Position numbers and translations under genes: made by a program
Part shown: positions 39,701-51,998 of the stretch, piece by piece
Numbering within the stretch: the first letter of the stretch is position 1
How the letters are laid out: each line of letters starts with the position of its first letter
Assembly: GCA_963556195.1 (NCBI GenBank)
Contig: CAUVYP010000262.1
Span: 1,240,001 to 1,304,000 of the forward strand
Origin: Sepiola atlantica
Taxonomy: Eukaryota > Mollusca > Cephalopoda > Sepiida > Sepiolidae
Direction of reading: 5' to 3'
Length of the DNA stretch: 64,000 bases
Notes under the pieces: generated by a model
Seen by the model: the letters and a program-made list of their open reading frames with translations, nothing else
Databases searched by the model: none
What the model was told of the DNA's origin: nothing

Positions 39701-40094
39701 AATACGCAAAACATCAACAAAATTTAGCGCGTTTTAAAGTTGATATCGCTTTTGTTTATAACTTCCACATTTATTCGAATTGTGCAACGAAACTTTGCAG
39801 ACAGTCGCGGATAGACCTTTTCTACTGAAGTAGTAAGTTTCAGAAGTGCAGCTTTTGTACTGCCGGAGATATGTCGATACAAACTGAATACGCAAAACAT
39901 CAACAAAATTTAGCGCGTTTTAAAGTTGATATCGCTTTTGTTTATAACTTCCACATTTATTCGAATTGTGCAACGAAACTTTGCAGACAGTCGCGGAGAC
40001 ACATTTTCTACTGAAGTACCAAGTTTCAGAAGTGCAGCTCTAGTACTGCCGGAGATATGTCGATACAAACTGAATACGCAAAACATCAACAAAA
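36747..40094 (+). repeat. HOR round of 18 monomers, N to R
   Basis: Order N-O-P-Q-A-B-C-D-E-F-G-H-G-H-I-J-S-R, 3348 bp with no net length change. It keeps the canonical order from N to H, repeats G-H once, and replaces K-L by S-R. Confidence 0.82.
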
Positions 40095-40280
40095 TTTAGC
40101 GCGTTTTAAAGTTGATATCGCTTTTGTTTTTAACTTCCACATTTATTCGAATTGTGCAACGAAACTTTGCAGACAGTCGCGGATAGGCCGTTTCTAGTGA
40201 AGTAATCAGTTTCAGAATTGCAGCTCTTGTACTGCCGGAGATATGTGTATACAAACTTAATACGCAAAACATCAACAAAA
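40095..40280 (+). repeat. L/N hybrid monomer, second copy
   Basis: Same chimeric structure and the same private 'gtttttaac' as 30424-30609, at an offset of 9671 bp. One origin followed by block copying is the simplest reading. Confidence 0.85.
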
Positions 40281-42698
40281 TTTAGCGCGTTTTAAAGTTG
40301 ATATCGCTTTTGTTTATAACTTCCACATTTATTCGAATTGTGCAACGATAATTTGCAGACAGTCGCGGAGACACATTTTCTAGTGAAGTACCTAATTTCA
40401 GAAGTGCAGCTGTTGTACTGCCGGAGATATGTCGATACAAACTGAATACGCAAAACATCAACAAAATTTAGCGCGTTTAAAAGTTGATATCGCTCTTGTT
40501 TATAACTTCCACATTTATTCGAATTGTGCAACGAAACTTTGCAGACAGTCGCGGATAGGCCTTTTCTACTGAAGTACCAAGTTTCAGAAGTGCAGCTCTA
40601 GTACTGCCGGAGATATCTCGATACAAACTGAATACGCAAAACATCAACAAAATTGAGCGCGTTTTAAAGTTGATATCGCTTTTGTTTATAACTTCCACAT
40701 TTATTCGAATTGTGCAACGAAACTTTGCAGACAGTCGCGGATAGGCCTTTTCTACTGAATTACAAAGTTTCAGAAGTGCAGCTCAAGTACTGCCGGAGAT
40801 ATGTCGATACAAACTTAATACGCAAAATATCAACACAATTTAGCGCGTTTTAAAGTTGATATCGCTTTTGTTTATAACTTCCACATTTATTCGAATTGTG
40901 CAACGAAACTTTGCAGACAGTCGCGGAGACACATTTCCTACGTAAGAACTCAGTTTCAGAAGTGCAGCTCTTGTACTACCGGAGATATGTTGATACAAAC
41001 TGAATACGCAAAACATCAACAAAATTTAGCGCGTTTTAAAGTTGATATCGCTTTTGTTTATAACTTCCACATTTATTCGAATTGTGCAACGAAACTTGGC
41101 AGACAGTCGCGGATAGGCCTATTCTACTGAAGTACCAAGTTTCAGAATTGCAGCTCTCGTACTGCCGGAGATATGTCGATACAAACTGAATACGCAAAAC
41201 ATCAACAAAATTTAGCGCGTTTTAAAGTTGATATCGCTTTTGTTTATAACTTCCACATTTATTCGAATTGTGCAACGAAACTTAGCAGACAGTCGCGGAG
41301 AGACCTTTTCTACTGAAGTACCAAGTTTCAGAAGTGCAGCTTTTGTACCGCCGGAGATATGTCGATACAAACTGAATATGCAAAACATCAACAAAAATTA
41401 GCGCGTTTTAAAGTTGATATCGCTTTTGTTTATAACTTCCACATTTATTCGAATTGTGCAACGAACCTGTGCGGACAACCGCGAAGACACAGTTTCTACT
41501 GAAGTACCAAGTTTCAGAATTGCAGCTCTTGTACTGCCGGAGATATTTCGATACAAACTGAATACGCAAAACATCAACAAAATTTAGCGCGTTTTAAAGT
41601 TGATATCGCTTTTGTTTATAACTTCCCCATTTGTTCGAATTGTGACACGAAACTTTGCAGACAGTCGCGGAGACACATTTTCTACTGAAGTACCAGGTTT
41701 CAGAATTGCAGCCCTTGTACTGCCGGAGATAATTCGATACAAACTGAATACGCAAAACATCAACAAAATTTAGCGCGTTTTAAAGTTGATATCGCTTTTG
41801 TTTATAACTTCCACATTTATTCGAATTGTGCAACGAAACTTTGCAGAAAGTCGCGGATAGGCCTTTTCTACTGAAGTACCAAGTTTCAGAAGTGCAGCTT
41901 ATGTACTGCCGGAGATATGTCGATACAAACTGAATACGCAAAACATCAACAAAATTTAGCGCGTTTTAAAGTTGATATCGCTTTTGTTTATAACTTCCAC
42001 ATTTATTCGAATTGTGCAACGAAACTTTGCAGACAGTCGCGGAGAGACATTTTCTACTGAAGTACCAAGTTGCAGAAGTGCAGCTCTAGTACTGCCGGAG
42101 ATATGTCGATACAAACTGAATACGCAAAACATACACAAAATTTAGCGCGTTTTAAAGTTGATATCGCTTTTGTTTATAACTTCCACATTTATTCGAATTG
42201 TGCAACGAAACTTTGCAGACAGTCGCGGATAGGCCGTTTCTACTGAAGTACCAAGTTTCAGAAGGGCAGCTTATGTACTGCCGGAGATATGTCGATACAA
42301 ACTGAATACGCAAAACATCAACAAAATTTAGCGCGTTTTAAAGTTGATATCGCTTTTGTTTATAACTTCAACATTTATTCGAATTGTGCAACGAAACTTT
42401 GCAGACAGTCGCGGAGACACATTTTCTACTGAAGGACCAAGTTGCAGAAGTGCAGCTCTAGTACTGCCGGAGATATGTCGATACAAACTGAATACGCAAA
42501 ACATCAACAAAATTTAGCGCGTTTTAAAGTTGATATCGCTTTTGTTTATAACTTCCACATTTATTCGAATTGTGCAACGAAACTTTGCAGACAGTCGCGG
42601 ATAGGCCGTTTCTAGTGAAGTACCAAGTTTCAGAAGTGCAGCTCCAGTACTGCATGAGATATGTCGATACAAACTGAATACGCAAACCATCAACAAAA
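40095..42698 (+). repeat. HOR round of 14 monomers, N-hybrid to L
   Basis: Order N(hybrid)-O-P-Q-A-B-C-D-J-K-R-K-R-L, 2604 bp. E to I are missing: D is followed directly by a marked J. Its left half matches 30424-31.8 kb and its right half matches 35445-36746, so this round appears to be a join of two older segments. Confidence 0.82.
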
Positions 42699-44000
42699 TT
42701 TAGCGCGTTTTAAAGTTGATATCGCTTTTGGTTATAACTTCCACATTTATTCGAATTGTGCAACGCAACTTTGCAGAAAGTCGCGGATCGGCCTTTTCTA
42801 CTGAAGAATTCAGTTTCAGAATTGCAGCTCTTGTACTGCCGGAGATATGTGTATACAAACTTAATACGCAAAACATCAACAAAATTTAGCGCGTTTTAAA
42901 GTTGATATCGCTTTTGTTTATAACTTCCACATTTATTCGAATTGTGCAACGATAATTTGCAGACAGTCGCGGAGACACATTTTCTAGTGAAGTACCAAAT
43001 TTCAGAAGTGCAGCTGTTGTACTGCCGGAGATATGTCGATACAAACTGAATACGCAAAACATCAACAAAATTTAGCGCGTTTAAAAGTTGATATCGCTCT
43101 TGTTTATAACTTCCACATTTATTCGAATTGTGCAACGAAACTTTGCAGACAGTCGCAGATAGGCCTTTTCTACTGAAGTACCAAGTTTCAGAAGTGCAGC
43201 TCTAGTACTGCCGGAGATATCTCGATACAAACTGAATACGCAAAACATCAACAAAATTGAGCGCGTTTTAAAGTTGATATCGCTTTTGTTTATAACTTCC
43301 ACATTTATGCGAATTGTGCAACGAAACTTTGCAGACAGTCGCGGATAGGCCTTTTCTACTGAATTACAAAGTTTCAGAAGTGCAGCTCAAGTACAGCCGG
43401 AGATATGTCGATACAAACTTAATACGCAAAACATCAACACAATTTAGCGCGTTTTAAAGTTGATATCGCTTTTGTTTATAACTTCCACATTTATTCGAGT
43501 TGTGCAACGAAACTTTGCAGACAGTCGCGGAGACACATTTCCTACGATTGTACCCAGTTTCAGAAGTGCAGCTCTTGTACTGCCGGAGATATGTTGATAC
43601 AAACTGAATACGCAAAACATCAACAAAATTTAGCGCGTTTTAAAGTTGATATCGCTTTTGTTTATAACTTCCACATTTATTCGAATTGTGCAACGAAACT
43701 TGGCAGACAGTCGCGGATAGGCCTATTCTACTGAAGTACCACGTTTCAGAATTGCAGCTCTCGTACTGCGTGAGATATGTCGATACAAACTGAATACGCA
43801 AAACATCAACAAAATTTAGCGCGTTTTAAAGTTGATATCGCTTTTGTTTATAACTTCCACATTTATTCGAATTGTGCAACGAAACTTTGCAGACAGTCGC
43901 GGATAGGCCGTTTCTAGTGAAGTACCAAGTTTCAGAAGTGCAGCTCCAGTACTGCATGAGATATGTCGATACAAACTGAATACGCAAAACATCAACAAAA
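42699..44000 (+). repeat. Short HOR round of 7 monomers, N to L
   Basis: Order N-O-P-Q-A-B-L, 1302 bp. C to K are deleted. The B unit ends in 'ctgcgtgag', close to L's 'ctgcatgag'. This N has 'gaagaattcag', which creates an EcoRI-type GAATTC not present in other N copies I read. Confidence 0.8.
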
Positions 44001-46604
44001 TTTAGCGCGTTTTAAAGTTGATATCGCTTTTGTTTATAACTTCCACATTTATTCGAATTGTGCAACGATAATTTGCAGACAGTCGCGGAGACACATTTTC
44101 TAGTGAAGTACCAAATTTCAGAAGTGCAGCTGTTGTACTGCCGGAGATATGTCGATACAAACTGAATACGCAAAACATCAACAAAATTTAGCGCGTTTAA
44201 AAGTTGATATCGCTCTTGTTTATAACTTCCACATTTATTCGAATTGTGCAACGAAACTTTGCAGACAGTCGCGGATAGGCCTTTTCTACTGAAGTACCAA
44301 GTTTCAGAAGTGCAGCTCTAGTACTGCCGGAGATATCTCGATACAAACTGAATACGCAAAACATCAACAAAATTGAGCGCGTTTTAAAGTTGATATCGCT
44401 TTTGTTTATAACTTCCACATTTATTCGAATTGTGCAACGAAACTTTGCAGACAGTCGCGGATAGGCCTTTTCTACTGAATTACAAAGTTTCAGAAGTGCA
44501 GCTCAAGTACAGCTGGAGATATGTCGATACAAACTGAATACGCAAAACATCAACAAAATTGAGCGCGTTTTAAAGTTGATATCGCTTTTGTTTATAACTT
44601 CCACATTCATTCGAATTGTGCAACGAAACTTTGCAGACAGTCGCGGAGAGACATTTTCTACTGAAGTACCAAGTTTCAGAAGTGCAGCTTTTGTACCGCC
44701 GGAGATATGTCGATACAAACTGAATACGCAAAACATCAACAAAAATTAGCGCGTTTTAAAGTTGATATCGCTTTTGTTTATAACTTCCACATTTATTCGA
44801 ATTGTGCAACGAACCTGTGCGGACAACCGCGAAGACACATTTTCTACTGAAGTACCAAGTTTCAGAATTAAAGCTCTTGTACTGCCGGAGATATTTCGAT
44901 ACAAACTGAATACGCAAAACATCAACAAAATTTAGCGCGTTTTAAAGTTGATATCGCTTTTGTTTATAACTTCCACATTTATTCGAATTGTGCAACGAAA
45001 CTTTGCAGACAGTGGCGGATAGGCCTTTTCTACTGAAGTAGCAAGTTTCAGAATTGCAGCTCTTGTACTGCCAGAGATATGTCGATACAAACTGAATACG
45101 CAAAACATCAACAAAATTTAGCGCGTTTTAAACTTGATATCGCTTTTGTTTATACCTTCCACATTTATTCGAATTGTGCAACGAAACTTTGCAGACAGTC
45201 GCGGATAAGCCTTTTCTAGTGAAGTACCAAGTTTCAGAAGTGCAGCTCCAGTACTGCGGGAGATATGTCGATACAAACGTAATACGCAAAACATCAACAA
45301 AATTTAGCGCGTTTTAAAGTTGATATCGCTTTTGTTTATAACTTCCACATTTATTCGAATTGTGCAACGAAACTTTGCAGACAGTCGCGGATAGGCCTTT
45401 TCTACTGAAGTACCAAGTTTCAGAAGTTCAGCTCCAGTACTGCGGGAGATATGTCGATATAAACTGAATACGCAAAACATCAACAAAATTTAGCGCGTTT
45501 TAAAGTTGATATCGCTTTTGTTTATAACTTCCACATTCATTCGAATTGTGCAACGAAACTTTGCAGTCAGTCCCGGATAGACCTTTTCTACTGAAGTACC
45601 AAGTTTCAGAAGTGCATCTTTGGTACTGCCGGAGATATGTCGATACAAACTGAATACGCAAAACATCAACAAAAATTAGCGCGTTTTAAAGTTGATATCG
45701 CTTTTGTTTATAACTTCCACATTTATTCGAATTGTGCAACGAAACTTTGCAGACAGTCGCGGAGACACATTTTCTACTGAAGTACCAAGTTTCAGAAGTG
45801 CAGCTCTTGCACTGCCGGAGATATGTCGATACAAACTGAATACGCAAAACATCAACAAAATTTAGCGCGTTTTAAAGTTGATATCGCTTTTGTTTATAAC
45901 TTCCACATTTATTCGAATTGTGCAACGAAACTTTGCAGACAGTCGCGGAGACACATTTTCTACTGAAGTACCAAGTTGCAGAAGTGCAGCTCAAGTACTG
46001 CCGGAGATATGTCGATACAAACTGAATACGCAAAACATCAACAAAATTTAGCGCGTTTTAAACTTGATATCGCTTTTGTTTATAACTTCCACATTTATTC
46101 GAATTGTGCAACGAAACTTTGCAGACAGTCGCGGATAGGCCGTTTCTACTGAAGTACCAAGTTTCAGAAGGGCAGCTTATGTACTGCCGGAGATATGTCG
46201 ATACAAACTGAATACGCAAAACATCAACAAAATTTAGCGCGTTTTAAAGTTGATATCGCTTTTGTTTATAACTTCCACATTTATTCGAATTGTGCAACGA
46301 AACTTTGCAGACAGTCGCGGAGACACATTTTCTACTGAAGTACCAAGTTGCAGAAGTACAGCTCTAGTACTGCCGGAGATATGTCGATACAAACTGAATA
46401 CGCAAAACATCAACAAAATTTAGCGCGTTTTAAAGTTGATATCGCTTTTGTTTATAACTTCCACATTTATTCGAATTGTGCAACGAAACTTTGCAGACAG
46501 TCGCGGATAGGCCGTTTCTAGTGAAGTACCAAGTTTCAGAAGTGCAGCTCGAGTACTGCATGAGATATGTCGATACAAACTGAATACGCAAAACATCAAC
46601 AAAA
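44001..46604 (+). repeat. HOR round of 14 monomers, O to L
   Basis: Order O-P-Q-C-D-E-F-G-H-I-R-K-R-L, 2604 bp. N is missing at the start (the preceding L joins O directly) and A-B are missing between Q and C. The C unit at 44559 begins with Q's 'aaattgagcg' and carries H's 'acattcattcg', so it is a mosaic. Confidence 0.82.
44559..44744 (+). repeat. Q/H/C mosaic monomer at an A-B deletion
   Basis: It starts with Q's 'aaattgagcg', has the 'acattcattcg' typical of H, then C's 'gagagac' and 'gtaccgcc'. The preceding unit is Q with 'gtacagctggag'. A and B, expected between Q and C, are missing, so this unit sits at the deletion point. Confidence 0.75.
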
Positions 46605-49580
46605 TTTAGCGCGTTTTAAAGTTGATATCGCTTTTGGTTATAACTTCAGCATTTATTCGAATTGTGCAACGCAACTTTGCAGACAGTCGCGGATCGGCCT
46701 TTTCTACTGAAGTAATCAGTTTCAGAATTGCAGCTCTTGTACTGCCGGAGATATGTGTATACAAACTTAATACGCAAAACATCAACAAAATTTAGCGCGT
46801 TTTAAAGTTGATATCGCTTTTGTTTATAACTTCCACATTTATTCGAATTGTGCAACGATAATTTGCAGACAGTCGCGGAGACACATTTTCTAGTGAATTA
46901 CCAAATTTCAGAAGTGCAGCTGTTGTACTGCCGGAGATATGTCGATACAAACTGAATACGCAAAACATCAACAAAATTTAGCGCGTTTAAAAGTTAATAT
47001 CGCTCTTGTTTATAACTTCCACATTTATTCGAATTGTGCAACGCAACTTTGCAGACAGTCGCGGATATGCCTTTTCTACTGAAGTACCAAGTTTCAGAAG
47101 TGCAGCTCTAGTACTGCCGGAGATATCTCGATACAAACTGAATACGCAAAACATCAACAAAATTTAGCGCGTTTTAAAGTTGATATCGCTTTTGTTTATA
47201 ACTTCCACATTTATTCGAATTGTGCAACGAAACTTTGCAGACAGTCGCGGATAAGCCTTTTCTACTGAATTACAAAGTTTCAGAAGTGCAGCTCAAGTAC
47301 TGCCGGAGATATGTCGATACAAACTTAATACGCAAAACATCAACACAATTTAGCGCGTTTTAAAGTTGATATCGCTTTTGTTTATAACTTCCACATTTAT
47401 TCGAATTGTGCAACGATACTTTGCAGACAGTCGCGGAGACACATTTGCTACGTAAGTACCCAGTTTCAGAAGTGCAGCTCTTGTACTGCCGGAGATATGT
47501 TGATACAAACTGAATACGCAAAACATCAACAAAATTTAGCGCGTTTTAAATTTGATATCGCTTTTGTTTATAACTTCCACATTTATTCGAATTGTGCAAC
47601 GAAACTTGGCAGACAGTCGCGGATAGGCCTATTCTACTGAAGTACCAAGTTTCAGAATTGCAGCTATCGTACTGCCGGAGATATGTCGATACAAACTGAA
47701 TACGCAAAACATCAACAAAATTTAGCGCGTTTTAAAGTTGATATCGCTTTTGTTTATAACTTCCACATTTATTCGAATTGTGCAACGAAACTTTGCAGAC
47801 AGTCGCGGAGAGACCTTTTCTACTGAAGTACCAAGTTTCAGAAGTGCAGCTTTTGTACCGCCGGAGATATGTCGATACAAACTGAATACGCAAAACATCA
47901 ACAAAAATTAGCGCGTTTTAAAGTTGATATCGCTTTTGTTTATAACTTCCACATTTATTCGAATTGTGCAACGAACCTGTGCGGACAACCGCGAAGACAC
48001 ATTTTCTACTGAAGTACCAAGTTTCGGAATTTCAGCTCTTGTACTTCCGGAGATATTTCGATACAAACTGAATACGCAAAACATCAACAAAATTTAGCGC
48101 GTTTTAAAGTTGATATCGCTTTTGTTTATAACTTCCACATTTATTCGAATTGTGCAACGAAACTTTGCAGACAGTGGCGGATCGGCCTTTTCTACTGAAG
48201 TAGCAAGTTTCAGAATTGCAGCTCTTGTACTGCCGGAGATATGTCGATACAAACTGAATACGCAAAACATCAACAAAATTTAGCGCGTTTTAAACTTGAT
48301 ATCGCTTTTGTTTATACCTTCCACATTTATTCGAATTGTGCAACGAAACTTTGCAGACAGTCGCGGATAGGCCTTTTCTAGTGAAGTACCAAGTTTCAGA
48401 AGTGCAGCTCCAGTACTGCGGGAGATATGTCGATACAAACGTAATACGCAAAACATCAACAAAATTTAGCGCGTTTTAAAGTTGATATCGCTTTTGTTTA
48501 TAACTTCCACATTTATTCGAATTGTGCAACGAAACTTTGCAGACAATCGCGGATAGGCCTTTTCTACTGAAGTACCAAGTTTCAGAAGTTCAGCTCTAGT
48601 AGTGCCGGAGATATGTCGATATAAACTGAATACGCAAAACATCAACAAAATTTAGCGCGTTTTAAAGTTGATATCGCTTTTGTTTATAACTTCCACATTC
48701 ATTCGAATTGTGCAACGAAACTTTGCAGACAGTCCCGGATAGACCTTTTCTACTGAAGTACCAAGTTTCAGAAGTGCATCTTTGGTACTGCCGGAGATAT
48801 GTCGATACAAACTGAATACGCAAAACATCAACAAACATTAGCGCGTTTTAACGTTGATATCGCTTTTGTTTATAACTTCCACATTTATTCGAATTGTGCA
48901 ACGAAACTTTGCAGACAGTCGCGGAGACACATTTTCTACTGAAGTACCAAGTTTCAGAAGTGCAGCTCTTGCACTGCCGGAGATATGTCGATACAAACTG
49001 AATACGCAAAACATCAACAAAATTTAGCGCGTTTTAAAGTTGATATCGCTTTTGTTTATAACTTCCCCATTTATTCGAATTGTGCAACGAAACTTTGCAG
49101 ACAGTCAGGCAGACACATTTTCTACTGAGGTACAAGGTTTCAGAAGTGCAGCTCTTGTACTGCCGGAGATATGTCGATACAAACTGAATACGCAAAACAT
49201 CAACAAAATTTAGCGCGTTTTAAACTTGATATCGCTTTTGTTTATAACTTCCACATTTATTCGAATTGTGCAACGAAACTTTGCAGACAGTCGCGGATAG
49301 GCCTTTTCTACTGAAGTACCAAGTTTCAGAAGTGCAGCTTATGTACTGCCGGAGATATGTCGATACAAACTGAATACGACAAACATCAACAAAATTTAGC
49401 GCGTTTTAAAGTTGATATCGCTTTTGTTTATAACTTCCACATTTATTCGAATTGTGCAACGAAACTTTGCAGACAGTCGCGGATAGGCCGTTTCTAGTGA
49501 AGTACCAAGTTTCAAAAGTGCAGCTCCAGTACTGCCGGAGATATGTCGATACAAACTGAATACGCAAAACATCAACAAAA
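46605..49580 (+). repeat. Complete canonical 16-monomer HOR (2976 bp)
   Basis: Order N-O-P-Q-A-B-C-D-E-F-G-H-I-J-K-L with every unit 186 bp net. I take it as the reference HOR because every type appears once and other rounds can be derived from it by removing or adding whole monomers. Variable-box states along it are TAGGCC-like for N, P, Q, B, E, F, G, K and L (with GCC-end variants such as 'tcggcc', 'tatgcc' or 'taagcc'), GACACA for O, A, D, I and J, TAGACC for H and GAGACC for C, so there is no strict two-state alternation. Confidence 0.85.
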
Positions 49581-51998
49581 TTTAGCGCGTTTTAAAGTTG
49601 ATATCGCTTTTGTTTATAACTTCCACATTTATTCGAATTGTGCAACGAAACTTTGCGGACAGTCGCGGATAGGCCTTTTCTACTGAAGTACCAAGTTTCA
49701 GAAGTGCAGCTCTTGTACTGCCGGAGATATGTCGATACAAACTGAATACGCAAAACATCAACAAAATTTAGCGCGTTTTAAAGTTGATATCGCTTTTGTT
49801 TATAACTTCCACATTTATTCGAATTGTGCAACGAAACTTTGCAGACAGTCGCGGAGAGACCTTTTCTACTGAAGTACCAAGTTTCAGAAGTGCAGCTTTT
49901 GTACCGCCGGAGATATGTCGATACAAACTGAATACGCAAAACATCAACAAAAATTAGCGCGTTTTAAAGTTGATATCGCTTTTGTTTATAACTTCCACAT
50001 TTATTCGAATTGTGCAACGAACCTGTGCGGACAACCGCGAAGACACATTTTCTACTGAAGTACCAAGTTTCAGAATTGCAGCTCTTGTACTGCCGGAGAT
50101 ATTTCGATACAAACTGAATACGCAAAACATCAACAAAATTAAGCGCGTTTTAAAGTTGATATCGCTTTTGTTTATAACTTCCACATTTATTCGAATTGTG
50201 CAACGAAACTTTGCAGACAGTGGCGGATAGGCCTTTTCTACTGAAGTAGCAAGTTTCAGAATTGCAGCTCTTGTACTGCCGGAGATATTTCGATACAAAC
50301 TGAATACGCAAAACATCAACAAAATTTAGCGCGTTTTAAACTTGATATCGCTTTTGTTTATACCTTCCACATTTATTCGAATTGTGCAACGAAACTTTGC
50401 AGACAGTCGCGGATAGGCCTTTTCTAGTGAAGTACCAAGTTTCAGAAGTGCAGCTCCGGTACTGCGGGAGATATGTCGATACAAACGTAATACGCAAAAC
50501 ATCAACAAAATTTAGCGCGTTTTAAAGTTGATACCGCTTTTGTTTATAACTTCCACATTTATTCGAATTGTGCAACGAAACTTTGCAGACAGTCGCGGAT
50601 AGGCCTTTTCTACTGAAGTACCAAGTTTCAGAAGTGCAGCTCTAGTACTGCCGGAGATATGTCGATATAAACTGAATACGCAAAACATCAACAAAATTTA
50701 GCGCGTTTTAAAGTTGATATCGCTTTTGTTAATAACTTCCACATTCATTCGAATTGTGCAACGAAACTTTGCAGACAGTCCCAGATAGACCTTTTCTACT
50801 GAAGTACCAACTTTCAGAAGTGCACCTTTGGTACTGCCGGAGATATGTCGATAGAAACTGAATACGCAAAACATCAACAAAAATTAGCGCGTTTTAAAGT
50901 TGATATCGCTTTTGTTTATAACTTCCACATTTATTCGAATTGTGCAACGAAACTTTGCAGACAGTCGCGGAGACACATTTTCTACTGAAGTACCAAGTTT
51001 CAGAAGTGCAGCTCTTGCACTGCCGGAGATATGTCGATACAAACTGAATACGCAAAACATCAACAAAATTTAGCGCGTTTTAAAGTTGATATCGCTTTTG
51101 TTTATAACTTCCCCATTTATTCGAATTGTGCAACGAAACTTTGCAGACAGTCGCGCAGACACATTTTCTACTGAGGTACCAGGTTTCAGAAGTGCAGCTC
51201 TTGTACTGCCGGAGATATGTCGATACAAACTGAATACGCAAAACATCAACAAAATTTAGCGCGTTTTAAACTTGATATCGCTTTTGTTTATAACTTCCAC
51301 ATTTATTCGAATTGTGCAACGAAACTTTGCAGACAGTCGCGGATAGGCCTTTTCTACTGAAGTACCAAGTTTCAGAAGTGAAGCTCTTGTACTGCCGGAG
51401 ATATGTCGATACAAACTGAATACGACAAACATCAACAAAATTTAGCGCGTTTTAAAGTTGATATCGCTTTTGTTTATAACTTCCACATTTATTCGAATTG
51501 TGCAACGAAACTTTGCAGACAGTCGCGGATAGGCCTTTTCTACTGAAGTACCAAGTTTCAAAAGTGCAGCTCCAGTACTGCCGGAGATATGTCGATACAA
51601 ACTGAATACGCAAAACATCAACAAAATTTAGCGCGTTTTAAAGTTGATATCGCTTTTGTTTATAACTTCCACATTTATTCGAATTGTGCAACGAAACTTT
51701 GCGGACAGTCGCGGATAGGCCTTTTCTACTGAAGTACCAAGTTTCAGAAGTGCAGCTCTTGTACTGCCGGAGATATGTCGATACAAACTGAATACGCAAA
51801 ACATCAACAAAATTTAGCGCGTTTTAAAGTTGATATCGCTTTTGTTTATAACTTCCACATTTATTCGAATTGTGCAACGAAACTTTGCAGACAGTCGCGG
51901 ATAGGCCTATTCTGAGAAAGTACCAAGTTTCAGAAGTGCAGCTCCAGTACTGCGGGAGATATGTCGATACAAACTGAATACGCAAAACATCAACAAAA
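49581..51998 (+). repeat. HOR round of 13 monomers, M to T
   Basis: Order M-C-D-E-F-G-H-I-J-K-L-M-T, 2418 bp. C to K are in canonical order but N-O-P-Q-A-B is absent. The L unit at 51441 keeps 'ttcaaaagtg' and 'ctccagtactgcc' but has the generic TAGGCC-type box, so it is intermediate between L and G. Confidence 0.8.
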
